From Trileptium ribeirensis (taxonomy: Eukaryota; Nematoda; Enoplea; Enoplida; Thoracostomopsidae), in the NCBI GenBank assembly GCA_030248225.1, contig JASANE010027996.1, positions 1 through 52,315 of the forward strand: DNA of 52,315 bases. Reading direction: 5' to 3'. This document shows positions 11,278 through 24,500 of the stretch, piece after piece. The position numbers and the translations under genes are program-made. The notes beneath the pieces are model-generated. The model made no database searches. It worked only from the letters and a program-made list of their open reading frames with translations, and had not been told where the DNA came from. Within the stretch, counting starts at the first letter, position 1. Each line of letters begins with the position of its first letter.

Positions 11278-12550
11278 CTAAAAACACAAATTATTTATTT
11301 AAATATCAATGGAGATTAACAGATGTTGATGCTCTGATGAAAGGCACTACACAGTGTAGTTTTTTGCTACTAGTCCCACAATAACTGTGTAACTGGGTTT
11401 AGATACGACACGCATGAGCGACGATTCATACGTAAAAATTTGTAGTAAACCATAACGTAAAAGTTGAGTACGTATGACAAAAATTTCAAGGAATCCGACA
11501 AGCACTATATTCTTTATACATAATGTATATTATAATCCTGGTTTTGCCACGAGGGAAGACGCTCCTATGTAATTTGGCCTAGCCCAGATACAACCCCAAA
11601 TTTGACCCCCAGAAGGCATTTTTAGCTTCAGTTCGTCTGTTGAGTACTAGGTACTTTTCAGCACGATTCAAAATATGCCAATTTCTCTCTGCGTGGCAAA
11701 ATTTGTTTGTTAGTTGTCCCGCCCAAATTGTGTTCAACTCCACGTTTCATAGTGAAATATACATATTTATATATATATGCATGTGCTTATAGTGAATTTT
11801 TGGCAAGTCCCAATCGATTTCACTGTAACCACACTCTGTTCCACAAATTTCTAAGCGGCACTTTAACAGTACTGCATCAATTCCATTGAATTTTGATTAT
11901 TAAACAGTAAAATAACTGGCATATCCAAATGAGAGGAAGCTATTTCGACTCGCCCCCTAGTTTACCTAACTGCAAACACCCTATGATTTTCTGAGTGGAT
12001 AAAATAGTAAATTTTCCTTATTGGGTAAAAATAACGCGAATTTTCCCCCATTTTAACTAAAAATAAAACAAATTACTGTGGAGCTAAAGGAGGCTAAAAA
12101 TTTCCTTTATTGGGTATTCATAATAGCAGTCAGTTATTAAGTTAGTAGTACATATTATTATGTTACGCTTATTATAGGTATTCGTAACTTAGTTAGTTAT
12201 TGCATGCAGGGCGTCAAGAATGGTCTATATAAGGTATTTCTGAAGGCTGAATACAATAACTAGGTTTAATACATACAGTAACTTTGCTATAACTTTTTGC
12301 GGGACCACTCCCTGGGCTGCAGTGTGCCCGAATATGATTCATCGACGCTTTGCCAGAAACAGAAATAGATTTTTTAGATTTCGCAATGTTATTGCTCGTT
12401 TTTATTTTACAACGAGTGCCCATTACATTATCAAGCAAGCTGATTACGAGGGAAAAAAGCAAAAAAAAAAAAAAAAAACAACAAAGAAAAAAAAAAAAAA
12501 AACAAAAAAAAAAAAACCAAAGAAAAAAAGACCCAAAAAAAAACCACCCA

Positions 12551-12597
<47 letters not shown>

Positions 12598-15500
12598 AAA
12601 AAAAAAAAAACCCAAAAAAACCCCCAAAAAAAAACAAAAAAACACACCCCAATGGCTTTGTTATCTAGAGTTCAGCTTGATTATATTATACTTTCGCAGT
12701 GTTTCAAGGGTTTTACGGTCGACGAACAAGATTTAAAAAATGTGCGTTTTCATTTGTCTGATTATGTACTGCATGCAGGGTATCAAGAATGGTCTATAAT
12801 ATAAGCCATTTATGTATCCTGAATACAATAATTTGGTTATCTTGAGTACAGCGTGCACATTTCAAACCTTTTAATGGGTTTTCAATGGATTTAGGGTTAA
12901 TGAACCCGATTTCCTAGATATAGCTGTCTTGGTTTATTTCGTTACGTATTGCGTACAGCTCATCAAGAATTGTCAGTATAGGTTTTTATCTAAGCTGAAT
13001 ATGATGGTTAAATAACTGATGTGTTGGCAGTTGTTTTTGATGGATGGTTTTAAGATTTTTAATGGATTCAGGGTACAAGAGGTTTTAGGGTGGCACAGTC
13101 ACGGACAAAAATATGCGCATAAAAACAAAAACGAACGAATGTAAACGCAAACAAGTGTTAAAATGTTCGTTTATAAACGAACGTAAACATAAACAAAATT
13201 AATTTGTCATATTTTAGAATTGTTTTGCTTTCGTTTATGGACGAATGCAAACGCAAACAAACGGTGTTGCGTTCATTTTTTGTGCAAATATGTCAGCCCG
13301 TGACTGCATAAACAGTACTGGTCAGAAATGTGCTAACGAACATCGAACATAAATCGAACAAAATTTATTCTTGAACACCTTTCGCACAAACTTTAAAAAG
13401 GTTTCAAGCAAATTTAATAATCGCGCTAATATTTAGAACATGTCTTAAAGAAAATTCGAACACATTTTGAACAAAATTTTTAATTTATCGAACATCGAAC
13501 GAACACCACTCACTTGTGGGGAGTACTCTACATCAAACACAGCCTTTTCAGATAACTAAACAAAATGATAACTTAAAAATGAAACTACGCTCGTTCCGTT
13601 TCACAATCGCTTGCAAGATACCAGTATTTTAAGGTTTCCGATAGTTAAAGTACTTAACGGTCAACCGTGCAAACCGCCCCTCAGGTACTTCCAGTTCTCT
13701 AGGCTTGAACTGGGGATCCCTTGGTATAATTTTGGTAGTTTGGAGAAGCCAGAATAAAAGACTTACATTTCAGAATCTCTTTGATCGACGCCAGCTGATT
13801 CTTCAGCCACTAAAAGTTCATATTCTTCAGCCGCAAACCGTTCCCAGTCCGTTAGGCCGTCATCATCGTTCTGAAATATATTTCGCATTGACAACAATGT
13901 CGATCCTAACGGACTCATAAATAACAGGTGCATGCACAAAACAAATTAACAATAACCATAAGTGAAACGTTCACACAACCCCAAACGATTTATGTTCAAT
14001 CTTCATTCAGTTTTAAATGAATCGTTAAATGATTGTAAAGCTCAGTGACGCACTGAAACAATTTAATTATGTTCATATTTACAATGTACAGTACCCGCCA
14101 AAAATGGCTGTCGCTCGTTCAAGATTAATTTGTTCTAAAAATAGAATTTAATATCGTTTATATAGTTTCGAAATCTCAATCGAGCCACTCGCTCGCTCGA
14201 AATGTGACAGTCATTTCTGTGTACGTGGCTTAGAGTTTGTTACATAAGATTCAAATTAGTTTATGCTAGAACTGAGAATGAGCGTGAATTTTTTGGGATC
14301 GGCCCTGCTCAAATCAATGTCGATCCGCCCAGCCCCGTATTTTGAAGCATTAGGCCCGGTCAGCTGAACTAAACCACTGTAAGAGAAAACTCCCACATTA
14401 AATTTGGACATATCGAATACAGTATCTCTGTAAGCCCGCACGATAGTATTTTTACACAAAATAATTGGAGCGGGTAATAATCGGTGCTTGATAATTTTGG
14501 ACAACGTCAATGAATTTTACAAACAGTTTTACCGAATTACCACTACTATATTTATTCCGACCAGACACGATGGTATGCACACACATTTAGCCAGAATGAA
14601 CTCTACCCTCACTCTTTTTAATTTATAGATATTACCTACCACATTCAAACGTTTTCCACGAAACAACATAAAAAGAACTGGCAGAGACTTTTTAGATTTT
14701 AGCGAAATTATGCTGATTTTACTAAGGCTCACATTGCGAGTTCTGGCTAGATTTGTAAGTTTTTGTTCCCCCTAAACCAATTTCGCTCCAATTATTGTCG
14801 TTTATAAAAATACACAAAATAAGTATTAAAAATTAAAGTATTATAAGGTATTTTTTGCCATATGTACAGTAAACATTGCAAAATGCATTATTTGAAAATA
14901 CGGGTGAGCGCGTATTTTCAATACTCACAAATGTATTACTGCCTACAAGAGAAGCATTGTAATACAGTATTGTAAAATTTTAGCAAAAGAATTCACTTGC
15001 AACAAGCAAGAAGAGAAAGCATCGGGCGAATACTGTACCAACAGCAGAATTTTTACAATAATTGGAATCAAACAAATTTTTCTTGAAACAAAAGCACTTG
15101 TTCTCGACGAGTATTGCATGCAGCGCAACTATAGCGTAACTTTTGCTGACAAGTTCCTAAATCCAGATCGTGATGCTATTCAATTATTATGATTTGATAT
15201 GAAACGGTAGTACGTTGACGGTTCCGTAAGTTTTGTTCGTGTAATTATACTACGGCTTTAAACGACATCATTGAACTACACTCTATGATTATGCAGCAAT
15301 GAGTGAGTGTTAACTAACCTTAAAGTTCTTCAATGCTTACGTTACATAGTAAAATACAAATAAAATTTCGGCTCTTACTAACACTAGCACGTACTTACTA
15401 AGCCAATAATATTCGCTTATTTTTATTAAACGATACAACAGAAACTTACGTAACATGCAGCACCGTCTCGACGCTCCATATCAAGATATTTATCAATATT

Positions 15501-18500
15501 GATGAAAGTGTCAAAGAATAACGGTGTCATTTGGCAATTCTTTAAATCGTTGAGGCATATTCGCGATGGATCCCTAGGTCGCACGACGTCGATTAGCTAA
15601 AATGCCAACCGACAATGATAATCACTGATTGTTTAAAAAGGAATGATGTTGTTATTGCGTTTCATATATAATTTAGTGAGATAGATACTGTATCCAAAAA
15701 TGGTGTATGATGTTGACTATTTCTTGATATAATCGGCAATTATTAATAACAAAGTGCTCACAACGTATGCAATACAAAAAATCGAGTCGTGACGATTAAA
15801 TAACTCATCTACAGTCACCGCCAGAAAAAAATGCAATCGAGATCGGCCGAATTCGCAACCCATAAAATTTCGACTCAAATCACAATCGATGAAATTTTGT
15901 TTAATCAAAATATTGAAATCGAAATTTAATTAAGATCACTTAATGGTAGTTTTATAAAATCGAAACTAATTTATTCAGTTACACTAAATTAAAAATTGAT
16001 GAGAATTTAGTTTGTACAAAATAATGTAGATCGAATCTTTTGCAATCGAAATCGGTTGACTTTTTCACAAAAATTGAATTATATGTCTATTCTATCATGC
16101 AAAAAAAGTTATAACAAAATGCTTACTCAACACAATGTAGCTAATCGACTACGTCTGATGAAGAATTTTTAATAGTTTACATAAAGACCTCACCTCACTC
16201 TGAATAACTGTTGCACTAATAAAAATAATATTCGCGTAGTTCAAATTTTGCCAACCAAAACCGGTTGTCCCTAGAATTCACAGATTAATGGCAAGACTGT
16301 CCTTTACTGTTTTTTGGTCTTTTCGGTTAGCCACCAAGCACATGCGTAGCTACAGTAACCCGCCCAAAATGGCAGTCGCTCGCTCGCAACTCGCTGAAGG
16401 CAAGCTGGAATTAAATTTGCTCTAAAAATAAACTTATTATTAAGAAAAATAGTTTTCAAATCTCGAGCAAGGCACTCGCTCGCTCGAAGTGCGACAGTCA
16501 TTTCTGGCACCTACCGTAAAAGCTTCTGGACGGCGGGTTATTGAATGAGGGAGGGAGGGGGCACAGCTTAAATGAATAATGTTCATTTATATTGTGAACT
16601 TCACTTTTCACATATATTTCAGACGGCGCCGAGGCTACACGGGGGGGGGGGCACGGCTTACATGTCCTCACTTCGTTACGTCCCTACCACCAGCCACAAA
16701 ATCGTCAAATTTTTCAAGATGGAGCACAATTCGAAATATTTCGGAGCTATGGGACAAACGGGCATTTTATGAACGGCGTGATTTAGTTGGTTTAAATAGT
16801 ACCAAAAACTGCCCCCGTGTTTTCAAAATGGACTATTTTTGGGCCGTGGTATCGAAACGACCGTGGTTCCGCCTTTTTATATCCTAATTTGTATAGCTTC
16901 AATAATTCAGCCGATAATCATCTCACAGCACATTTTAAATATGCCGTGAATATTAGCACTGCACAAGAAAACTGTAATAGAATAACTATTGCATAATAAG
17001 TGTAATTATGTACGTTCATAAAAATGGGTCACAACATCACTGACTTATACCGCTAGACATTACCGTTGGCCTTAAAATAGTAACCATGCCTAAATATGTT
17101 CTGTTGTTCTGCAGTACGAAAAATGTTGGAAGAAAACCGAGTGAAATATTGACAAACCGTAGTTCAGAAATTAAACAATAAGTTGTACTGGACTGCTCTG
17201 TCCAAGGTGGATGGGAATGGGAGACCCACACTATTCCTAATACACCATGTTTGTGAGATTTTCTTGTCCGTTCCTACCACTTGGTCGAAACCCACATGAC
17301 ATGTTCGACTAAATAATCAAAAAAATTTTTTGTCTGAAAATGTATGTTTCTCGTATGCAAAATTTTTTTAAACATTAAAACGTCGTTTAATAGCTTGAAA
17401 ATACACGCATGGCAGAACAAAATTCATTCCCCTGCTATGAAATTTTCCCTGAGAATGAACATGCCCCTCTCCCGCCCGAATATTCCCCCACTTTTCGGAG
17501 GGCTATGGACAGGCCAGTCGGACATTTTATTCTTTGAATGCTCTAACCACGAGTTTTTTCTCAATATTAATAATTTTACCAACCTGACATAGAATATCGA
17601 GAAACGGTATTGGCTCAATTCCACGCGATTCAAGTCGTTGTGTTTGTTCATCATAGAACATTTGAAGCTCATGGAAAGATAAAATTCCATCTCCGTCCAT
17701 GTCCATACACCGAAACCAATATTCAATGCTAAAATAACAAATAGAACAGTACATATGCATTATTTTGAAACTAACATGACATCTGAATATTCTGATAAGG
17801 TAAGATTCGAACCTACGACATCACTACATATTTACAGCCCTATGCTCTAACCACAGAGCTACAAAGACATCTGACTTAACCAAAATATCTAATTTAAATA
17901 AAGTGTATTAATGCGCTGAACCATAGATAGTGATACCAGCTGATATAGATATCAGTCGCCCCGCAATGGCTTCACATGATATTTGAAACTAACACTAGTA
18001 ACTCTATCGATATTGCAGAACGTAGTGAAGTATAGGTACACCTACGCCTTTTGTGTGCACAGCCAATCAGCTCTCGATAGCATACGTCGATATGCTATAT
18101 GTGGATATCACACAATACCGCACAAGTTAGAACAAAACTAACACCGGCAAAAAGTTTCCCATGCCCGAAAACCCCATACTGCAAGCTATCAGCCTCCCAG
18201 GATGTCACAATAAAATTAGGAATTTTGAGTTGATGAACCACGGGGGCGCCATGCTCCCGTACCCATGGAACACCGAAAACACCGACGTGAAACTTATCAG
18301 CCGCCCAATACGTCAAAACAAATTGTCAAATTTTGGATCGAGGAACCACTGGGGCGCCATACTCCCGTGCTTTTCAAACCCTATAAATCCGTAGCCAGCG
18401 CCTTAATCGAAAAACAAAAAAGAGGCATCGGCATTTATCATTTTAATATGAAATATAACCAGATAGAGAAAAAATTCGAAAGTTAGGATAAAAATAATCA

Positions 18501-21500
18501 TGCTTCCGCGAAGTGTTGTACTAAATTGTGGTAAAAAAAACTATATTTTACCTTCTGACCCCCAAACTTAGGGTGCCATACCCCCGTACCCATGGATCAC
18601 AGAGCAAAACCGACACATGCAATGAGTTTCTTATGCCCGAAAACCGTCAAGTGAAATTTTTCAGCCGCCCAAGACATCAGAACAAATTGTCAAATTTTGG
18701 GTCGAGGAACCACTGGGGCGCCATACTCCCGTGCTTCAAACCCTATAAATCCGTAGCCAGCGCCTTAATCGAAAAACAAAAAAGAGGCATCGGCATTTAT
18801 CATTTTAATATGAAATATACCCAGATAGAGAAAAAATTCGAAAGTTAGGATAAAAATAATCTTGCTTCCGCGAAGTGTTGCACTAAATTGTGGTAAAAAA
18901 ACTATATTTTGCCTTCTGACCCCCAAACTTAGGGTGCCATACCCTCGTACCCATGGAACCATGGATCACAGAGCAAATCCGACACATGCAAAGAGTTTCC
19001 CATGCCCGAAAACCGTAAAGTGAAATTTTTCAGCCGCCCAAGACATCAGAACAAATTGTCAAATTCTGGGTCCAGGAACCACTGGGGCGCCATACTCCCG
19101 TACTTCAAACCCCATAACTCTGGAAACAAAGCCTTAATCGAAAAACAAAAAAGAGGCATCGGCATTTATCATTTTACTATGTAATAAAACCAACCAGAGA
19201 AAAAAATTCGAAGGTCAATATAAAAATATACTTGCTTCCGCGAAGTGTTGTACTAAATTGTGATAAAAACCTTTATTTTGCCCTCTGATCCCCAAACTTA
19301 GGGTGCTTGCCATAACCCCGTACCCATGCAACCATGGATCACAGAGCAAAACCGACACAGGAAATGAGTTTCGCATGCCCGAAAACCGTCAAGTGAAACT
19401 TTTCAGCCGTCCAGGACGTCATAACAAATTTTCGAATTTTGGGTCGAGGAACCATTGGGGCACCATACCTGAAACCCCGTAACTCTAGAACCAGAGCCTT
19501 AATCGAAAAACAAAAACAGAGGTATCGGCATTTATCATTTTACTACGAAATAAAACCAACCAGAGAAAAAACTCGAAAGCTAAGATAAAAATATCCTTGC
19601 TTCCGCGAAGGGTACTAAATGTGGTAAAAATCCTCATTTTGGCCTCTGACCCCGAACCATGGGGCGTCATACTTCCGTACCCATAAGCCATGTCACAGAG
19701 CAAACCCAAAACCGACAATGAGTTTCCCATGCCCGAAAACCCCCAGCCCCCAGGTGGAACTTATCAGCCGCCCAAGACGTCAGAACAAATTTTCAAATTT
19801 TCGTTCGAGAAACCACTGGGCGCCATACCCCCGTGCTTCAAACCCCATAAATCCAAAACAGGAGCCTTAATCGAAAAATAAAAAAGAGGCGTCGGCATTT
19901 ATCATTTTACTATGAAATAAAACCAACCAGAGAAAAAAATTCGAAAGTTAAGATATAAATAAAATTGCTTCCGTGAAGGGTACTGAAATGGGACAAAATG
20001 GGGAAAAACTAATTTTGACACCTGACCCCGGAACCAGACCCCAAATCAAAAAACGTTCGGGGATGTACACGGTAAATCGACTATGCCGCTTCGAATTACG
20101 CCAAGATCATAAAAATCGGTTAAATGGTTACCGAGTTATGGCCGATCACACATACACAGACGGAATTTAAAAGATTTCACCATTGCAACGCACAATCTCC
20201 ACTACGTTTCACTATGTTCTGATAATAATAAACTCAGGACATCAAAAGATCGAAGGAGCTTTAAAGCATTGAAACACGCATAACGAGAAGGAACTAAAAA
20301 CTAACGCATCTATTTTGATAAAGTTAAGAGTTAAAGTTTTGTACATTTTGCTAGATTCCGAAAGTAGTAGTTTAAATTCCTTTATAATCGTGATCGTTGA
20401 TTTTTTACTTCTACTGCGTGAAGTTGAATAATCGTACCTCTATTAAGCCAAAATAACACCCTAGGGTAGAGTAATTGAAACGAGTATGGTTTAAAGTAAC
20501 AGCTGGAACAGTGTGGTGTCAAAGCATAAAGCGTAGTGAAACTAAAAAGGACATATTTGAAACGGAGGGTATTTTCATAGCCAGATTACCGTGCGATTCT
20601 AGTATAAAGTATCAGTCACAATATTGTAAACATAAAGTCTCACATAGGAAAGCTTGGATACCCACGATCGTTGACGCAAATAGTTGAAAGGCACATACAC
20701 AATAGGAAGAAGAGCGAGGTGCTTTGGGAGACTGGCCAAGTGGATCCCAATCCGGGATTGTGAGATTTTTGGAAATAATAAAAAATATTAATACTGCGGA
20801 TTATTTTCCAACATGTATGGATCAAGCGCGGGCGTATCGATAAAACAGCATTTTGTAAACACTCATACGGCTGCTATACATACTCCACGCTGTCCAGAAT
20901 ACTTAGTTGAAATATACATAACAGTTGTAGGCTAGATAGGCACTACAGCGCTTGTTCTAGAATCCGAGACTCCCTACAATATTAGCTACTGCCATCGACA
21001 TCGGCACGACACCCAGTAGGAACATTTGAACTCCATATTCATTCAATTCCAGTACACCAAACAGATCATTATAATATTGGCAACGTCCGATTTTGCTTGG
21101 TAGCATATTACTTTTCTTATGATGATGTAGTGAGGATTCTTGACTTTTAGAAATGGAGGACAAGGTAAAAGAACAGATGGATATCCGTTGGGTTGCTCAA
21201 TCATCTAGCAATCTAGCATAAGTATTAATAATGGGCAATTCAGAAAAGCGTAATGTTACAATATGTAAGTGTATCGGTTCAATAATTTTAATGGTAAACA
21301 GCGTTGACTGTTCTTTTCAAACAGCTTTTAGTTTTATAAAGTGTGCGACTCAACTCGATGAGGCAGTTCAAAAAATACACACTTCGGCCATATTTATGAT
21401 AAGAATTTTTCGCCTTTGGGTTCCCAATGTCGAAAACAAAACCCACTTGGTATCCAAAATTTTCGAAAAAAAATTTGTTCTCGATAAAATTCTCTATATA

Positions 21501-24500
21501 TATATATATATCGAGAATTTTATCTCTGTTCTCGATATAGAATTTGAACCTTACTGACGAGCTGAATCGAATACAAAAAAATTTGGGAACCCAAATAATC
21601 AAGAAACTTTTACGTCATAAATGGGGCTGAAATGGATATTTTTTGAACCGCCTCATCAAGCTGATTCAAATAGTACTAAATTTTCCGCTGTCTTCAAAAT
21701 TGAGAAATTTACGGTTGGAGATTTTAGAAAACACCCCGAGCATCGAGGAAGCGGTGATTGCTTCTTACGGAAATTGTAAATTCTTTGAAAATTTTCGATA
21801 CACTTCAACAATAGATACAGTCACGGACAAAAATAAGTGCACATATAAGATGGACGCAGTTACGTCCGTTCACGTCTAAATGAAAGTTTATTCACGCCCA
21901 AAAGACCTGCATCCGTTCGCGTTCAGACGAAATTAAATACGGGTCTGCACTTATCTTTGACCGTCACTGTAGCATAGTTTTATATAATTTAGTAATTGTA
22001 TATTTATTATAAAAATGTATTAAAATATATTTCAAAAGTCATGTCGAGCCGTTATGCTTATACTAGAATTTTGACGATTTTTCAGAAATCGATCGTAACC
22101 GTATAGAAGCAAACAGACGAGATGAATGGATGCAAGTACGTTATTTACGGGTTTTACATTATTTACGAACTAAACAAGTGCACGCTATGTCTATAACGGG
22201 TGTAACATTTGAGAAAACAAGAGCGTCGCAAGAGGGTGTTACGAGGCTCCCTAATAATTGCTGACAAAGTTGAGAAAATTAAATAATGGGGTTGTAATAA
22301 AATGAATATAAAGGACTGGTCCGTCCACTTTTTTGCCGGCCTCTCGATTTTTGAAGACCTTGCGACGCCTCTTTTAGGCAATCAGGGTTTGGCGAAATCG
22401 ATCGATTATCAAAAACATCGTGTATACTGAATATTTTGTTAGCTAAACTTTTAATGAAAGTATTTTCCTCGAAGATGCATGTAACAGACAAAATAAACAG
22501 AGATATGCATAAGTACTCTATACAGACGTGCCTGACAAAATCAAGTTTTCATTTTTTGCTTTGTCGAACTTTACAGTATTCGCTACAATTGCCCACTAGT
22601 GGCTCAGTATTCGCTCGTTGCTCGCAGAAAAAAATTTGTTTTGAGATTTTACAGTTTGTTTTTGCTCCACTGCTGCTTGATCGTAAGTCTATACTCAATT
22701 ACTGTGGTGAGTACCGTAGCTCAACCAAATTTATTGTAATGCACCTATGTACCTTGTAGGATTGCGCTTGTCTTCTTCAGCCAACAGAAACCAAACAAAA
22801 TCAGGGTACGCCATTTTGCCGTTAACACTTCTTGGATCACTAGAAAAATTACACATTTTTACAATGAATATGACACGAAATAATTCATTTAACTTTTAAT
22901 ATGCAATAGATATTCTACAGCTGATTGGTTTTTCAAGAGTGTCGACAAACGGTGCATGCAAATGAATGAGTTTGAAGCACTTTGAAAACAAAATACGAGG
23001 ATACATTTATATTACGTAACATTATGTGAACTCAAGTTAGTGTCCCTACACTAGTAACTTGCCTTATCGCCAAGGTTGAAAATTCTGATATTTGAGCATG
23101 TAATTTAGAGAGACCTACGCAGCTGCTCATATATTGTGTATCAGTTTATAAAACCAACCGAATGTCAATCATGGTGCTTGAACTACTTTGAGGATAATAT
23201 ACTCACATGTAGCAGTGTGATTAAATAAAGGAATGGCAACAAACAACGTAATATATGCAATATCAACCAAAATAGATTCATAAGACTCCGTGGTTTAAGT
23301 GTTAGTATGTTAACAAGAAGTATGATAGTAAAAGCCCATGCACAAAACCAAAAATATTAATTACTATAAATAATTACTTTCACCGAAACAGATTAGAGAT
23401 GAAGTAAGGGGTATGCGCAGGTTTTCTATGACTTCCGCTGAAACGGCAACTTGTGGTACAAATTTAAAGTTTTACAAAATACGTTTTGATGACAAAACAT
23501 ACTATTTTCAGATCGATTCGAAAAAATTCTAGCAGTGAATAGTAGTTTCCTTTTAGAATAACGTAGTTCCCCAAGTTTTCCATGATTAAATAAAGAACAA
23601 ATTTTGTGGGGAAAGGTATCTAAGATCCGATTACCATATTAACGTATTCCCCAAATTATGTCGCTCGATGGCGTTCATTACATTTCTGCACTTCAACAGA
23701 ATAATCCTACAATATTAGAACTCTAGATGTTCATTCAATATAATGCGTGTGACATGACACGACGATATATAACGCATTAGCGTGAACGATTATTATACAG
23801 AGCAGAGTAAGAAAAATTCGAAACACCTAAGATTTTTTGAAATTAGGACAATATGAAGCTAAGATAAGGACAATTTACTAGGATTTACAAATAAGAAACT
23901 TTACTACTGACCTTGTGACAGCACCGGATAGAACACGGTCGACAATTTTAGATGAAATAGCTGAAAATGTTTTGACAAAATGAGCTTTACATAATTTACA
24001 AATACTTTAATCACTTAACATTATTACAGTCCACTAAACAAACTAAACTTAGAATCCAACAGCTGACTTGTTATAAACCAAGTTTCAATATTGGGTCAGG
24101 GTGCAGTTTTTACTATATGGTTGAGCATTAAATACGTAGATTCCAATTTTCTATAAAAATTTCGTCAACACGTTCAAAGTTTGTCATGTCGTGTTAGGCC
24201 AATGTCACCTTTACGGCAGGAAGTTGTACCGTTAGAAAAAGAACAGCGTAATACCGCTGGTCCTGGGAGCGGCAATCTCTCCTCGACTTAGGCTTAGTAG
24301 AAGGCTCATATAAAAAGTTATGTAGCTTAGTATATGTCGGCTCAGGCTTAGCACATCGAGAACTGCATAGCACATATTTCACTCCCGCCCGTAATAGTTA
24401 CATTGGCCACATTATTTTACATATGCTTTTGCACCAAGGGTAAATACTGGAATTTTCTGCTATAGTGATATTTTAAACGAATAATATTTTGCTAACAGTT

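Noticed and set aside
12214..12804. Long open frames encoding poly-Lys or poly-Phe across the A/C tract
   Set aside because: They exist only because the tract has no stop codons; composition is not protein-like and the sister repeat copy lacks it.
14256..14510. 84-codon minus-strand ORF between exons 11 and 12
   Set aside because: No family match; exons 11 and 12 join in phase at nearly the expected length.
18161..19881. Repeated small ORFs (MPEN...GIGIYHF type) in the tandem units
   Set aside because: The frame breaks differently in each unit and copies at 32.3 kb do not keep it, so it is a translated repeat and not a gene family.
20957..21163. Candidate extra PPP2R3-like exon on the minus strand
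   Set aside because: The peptide does not match the family, and exons 9 and 10 already join in phase with no gap.
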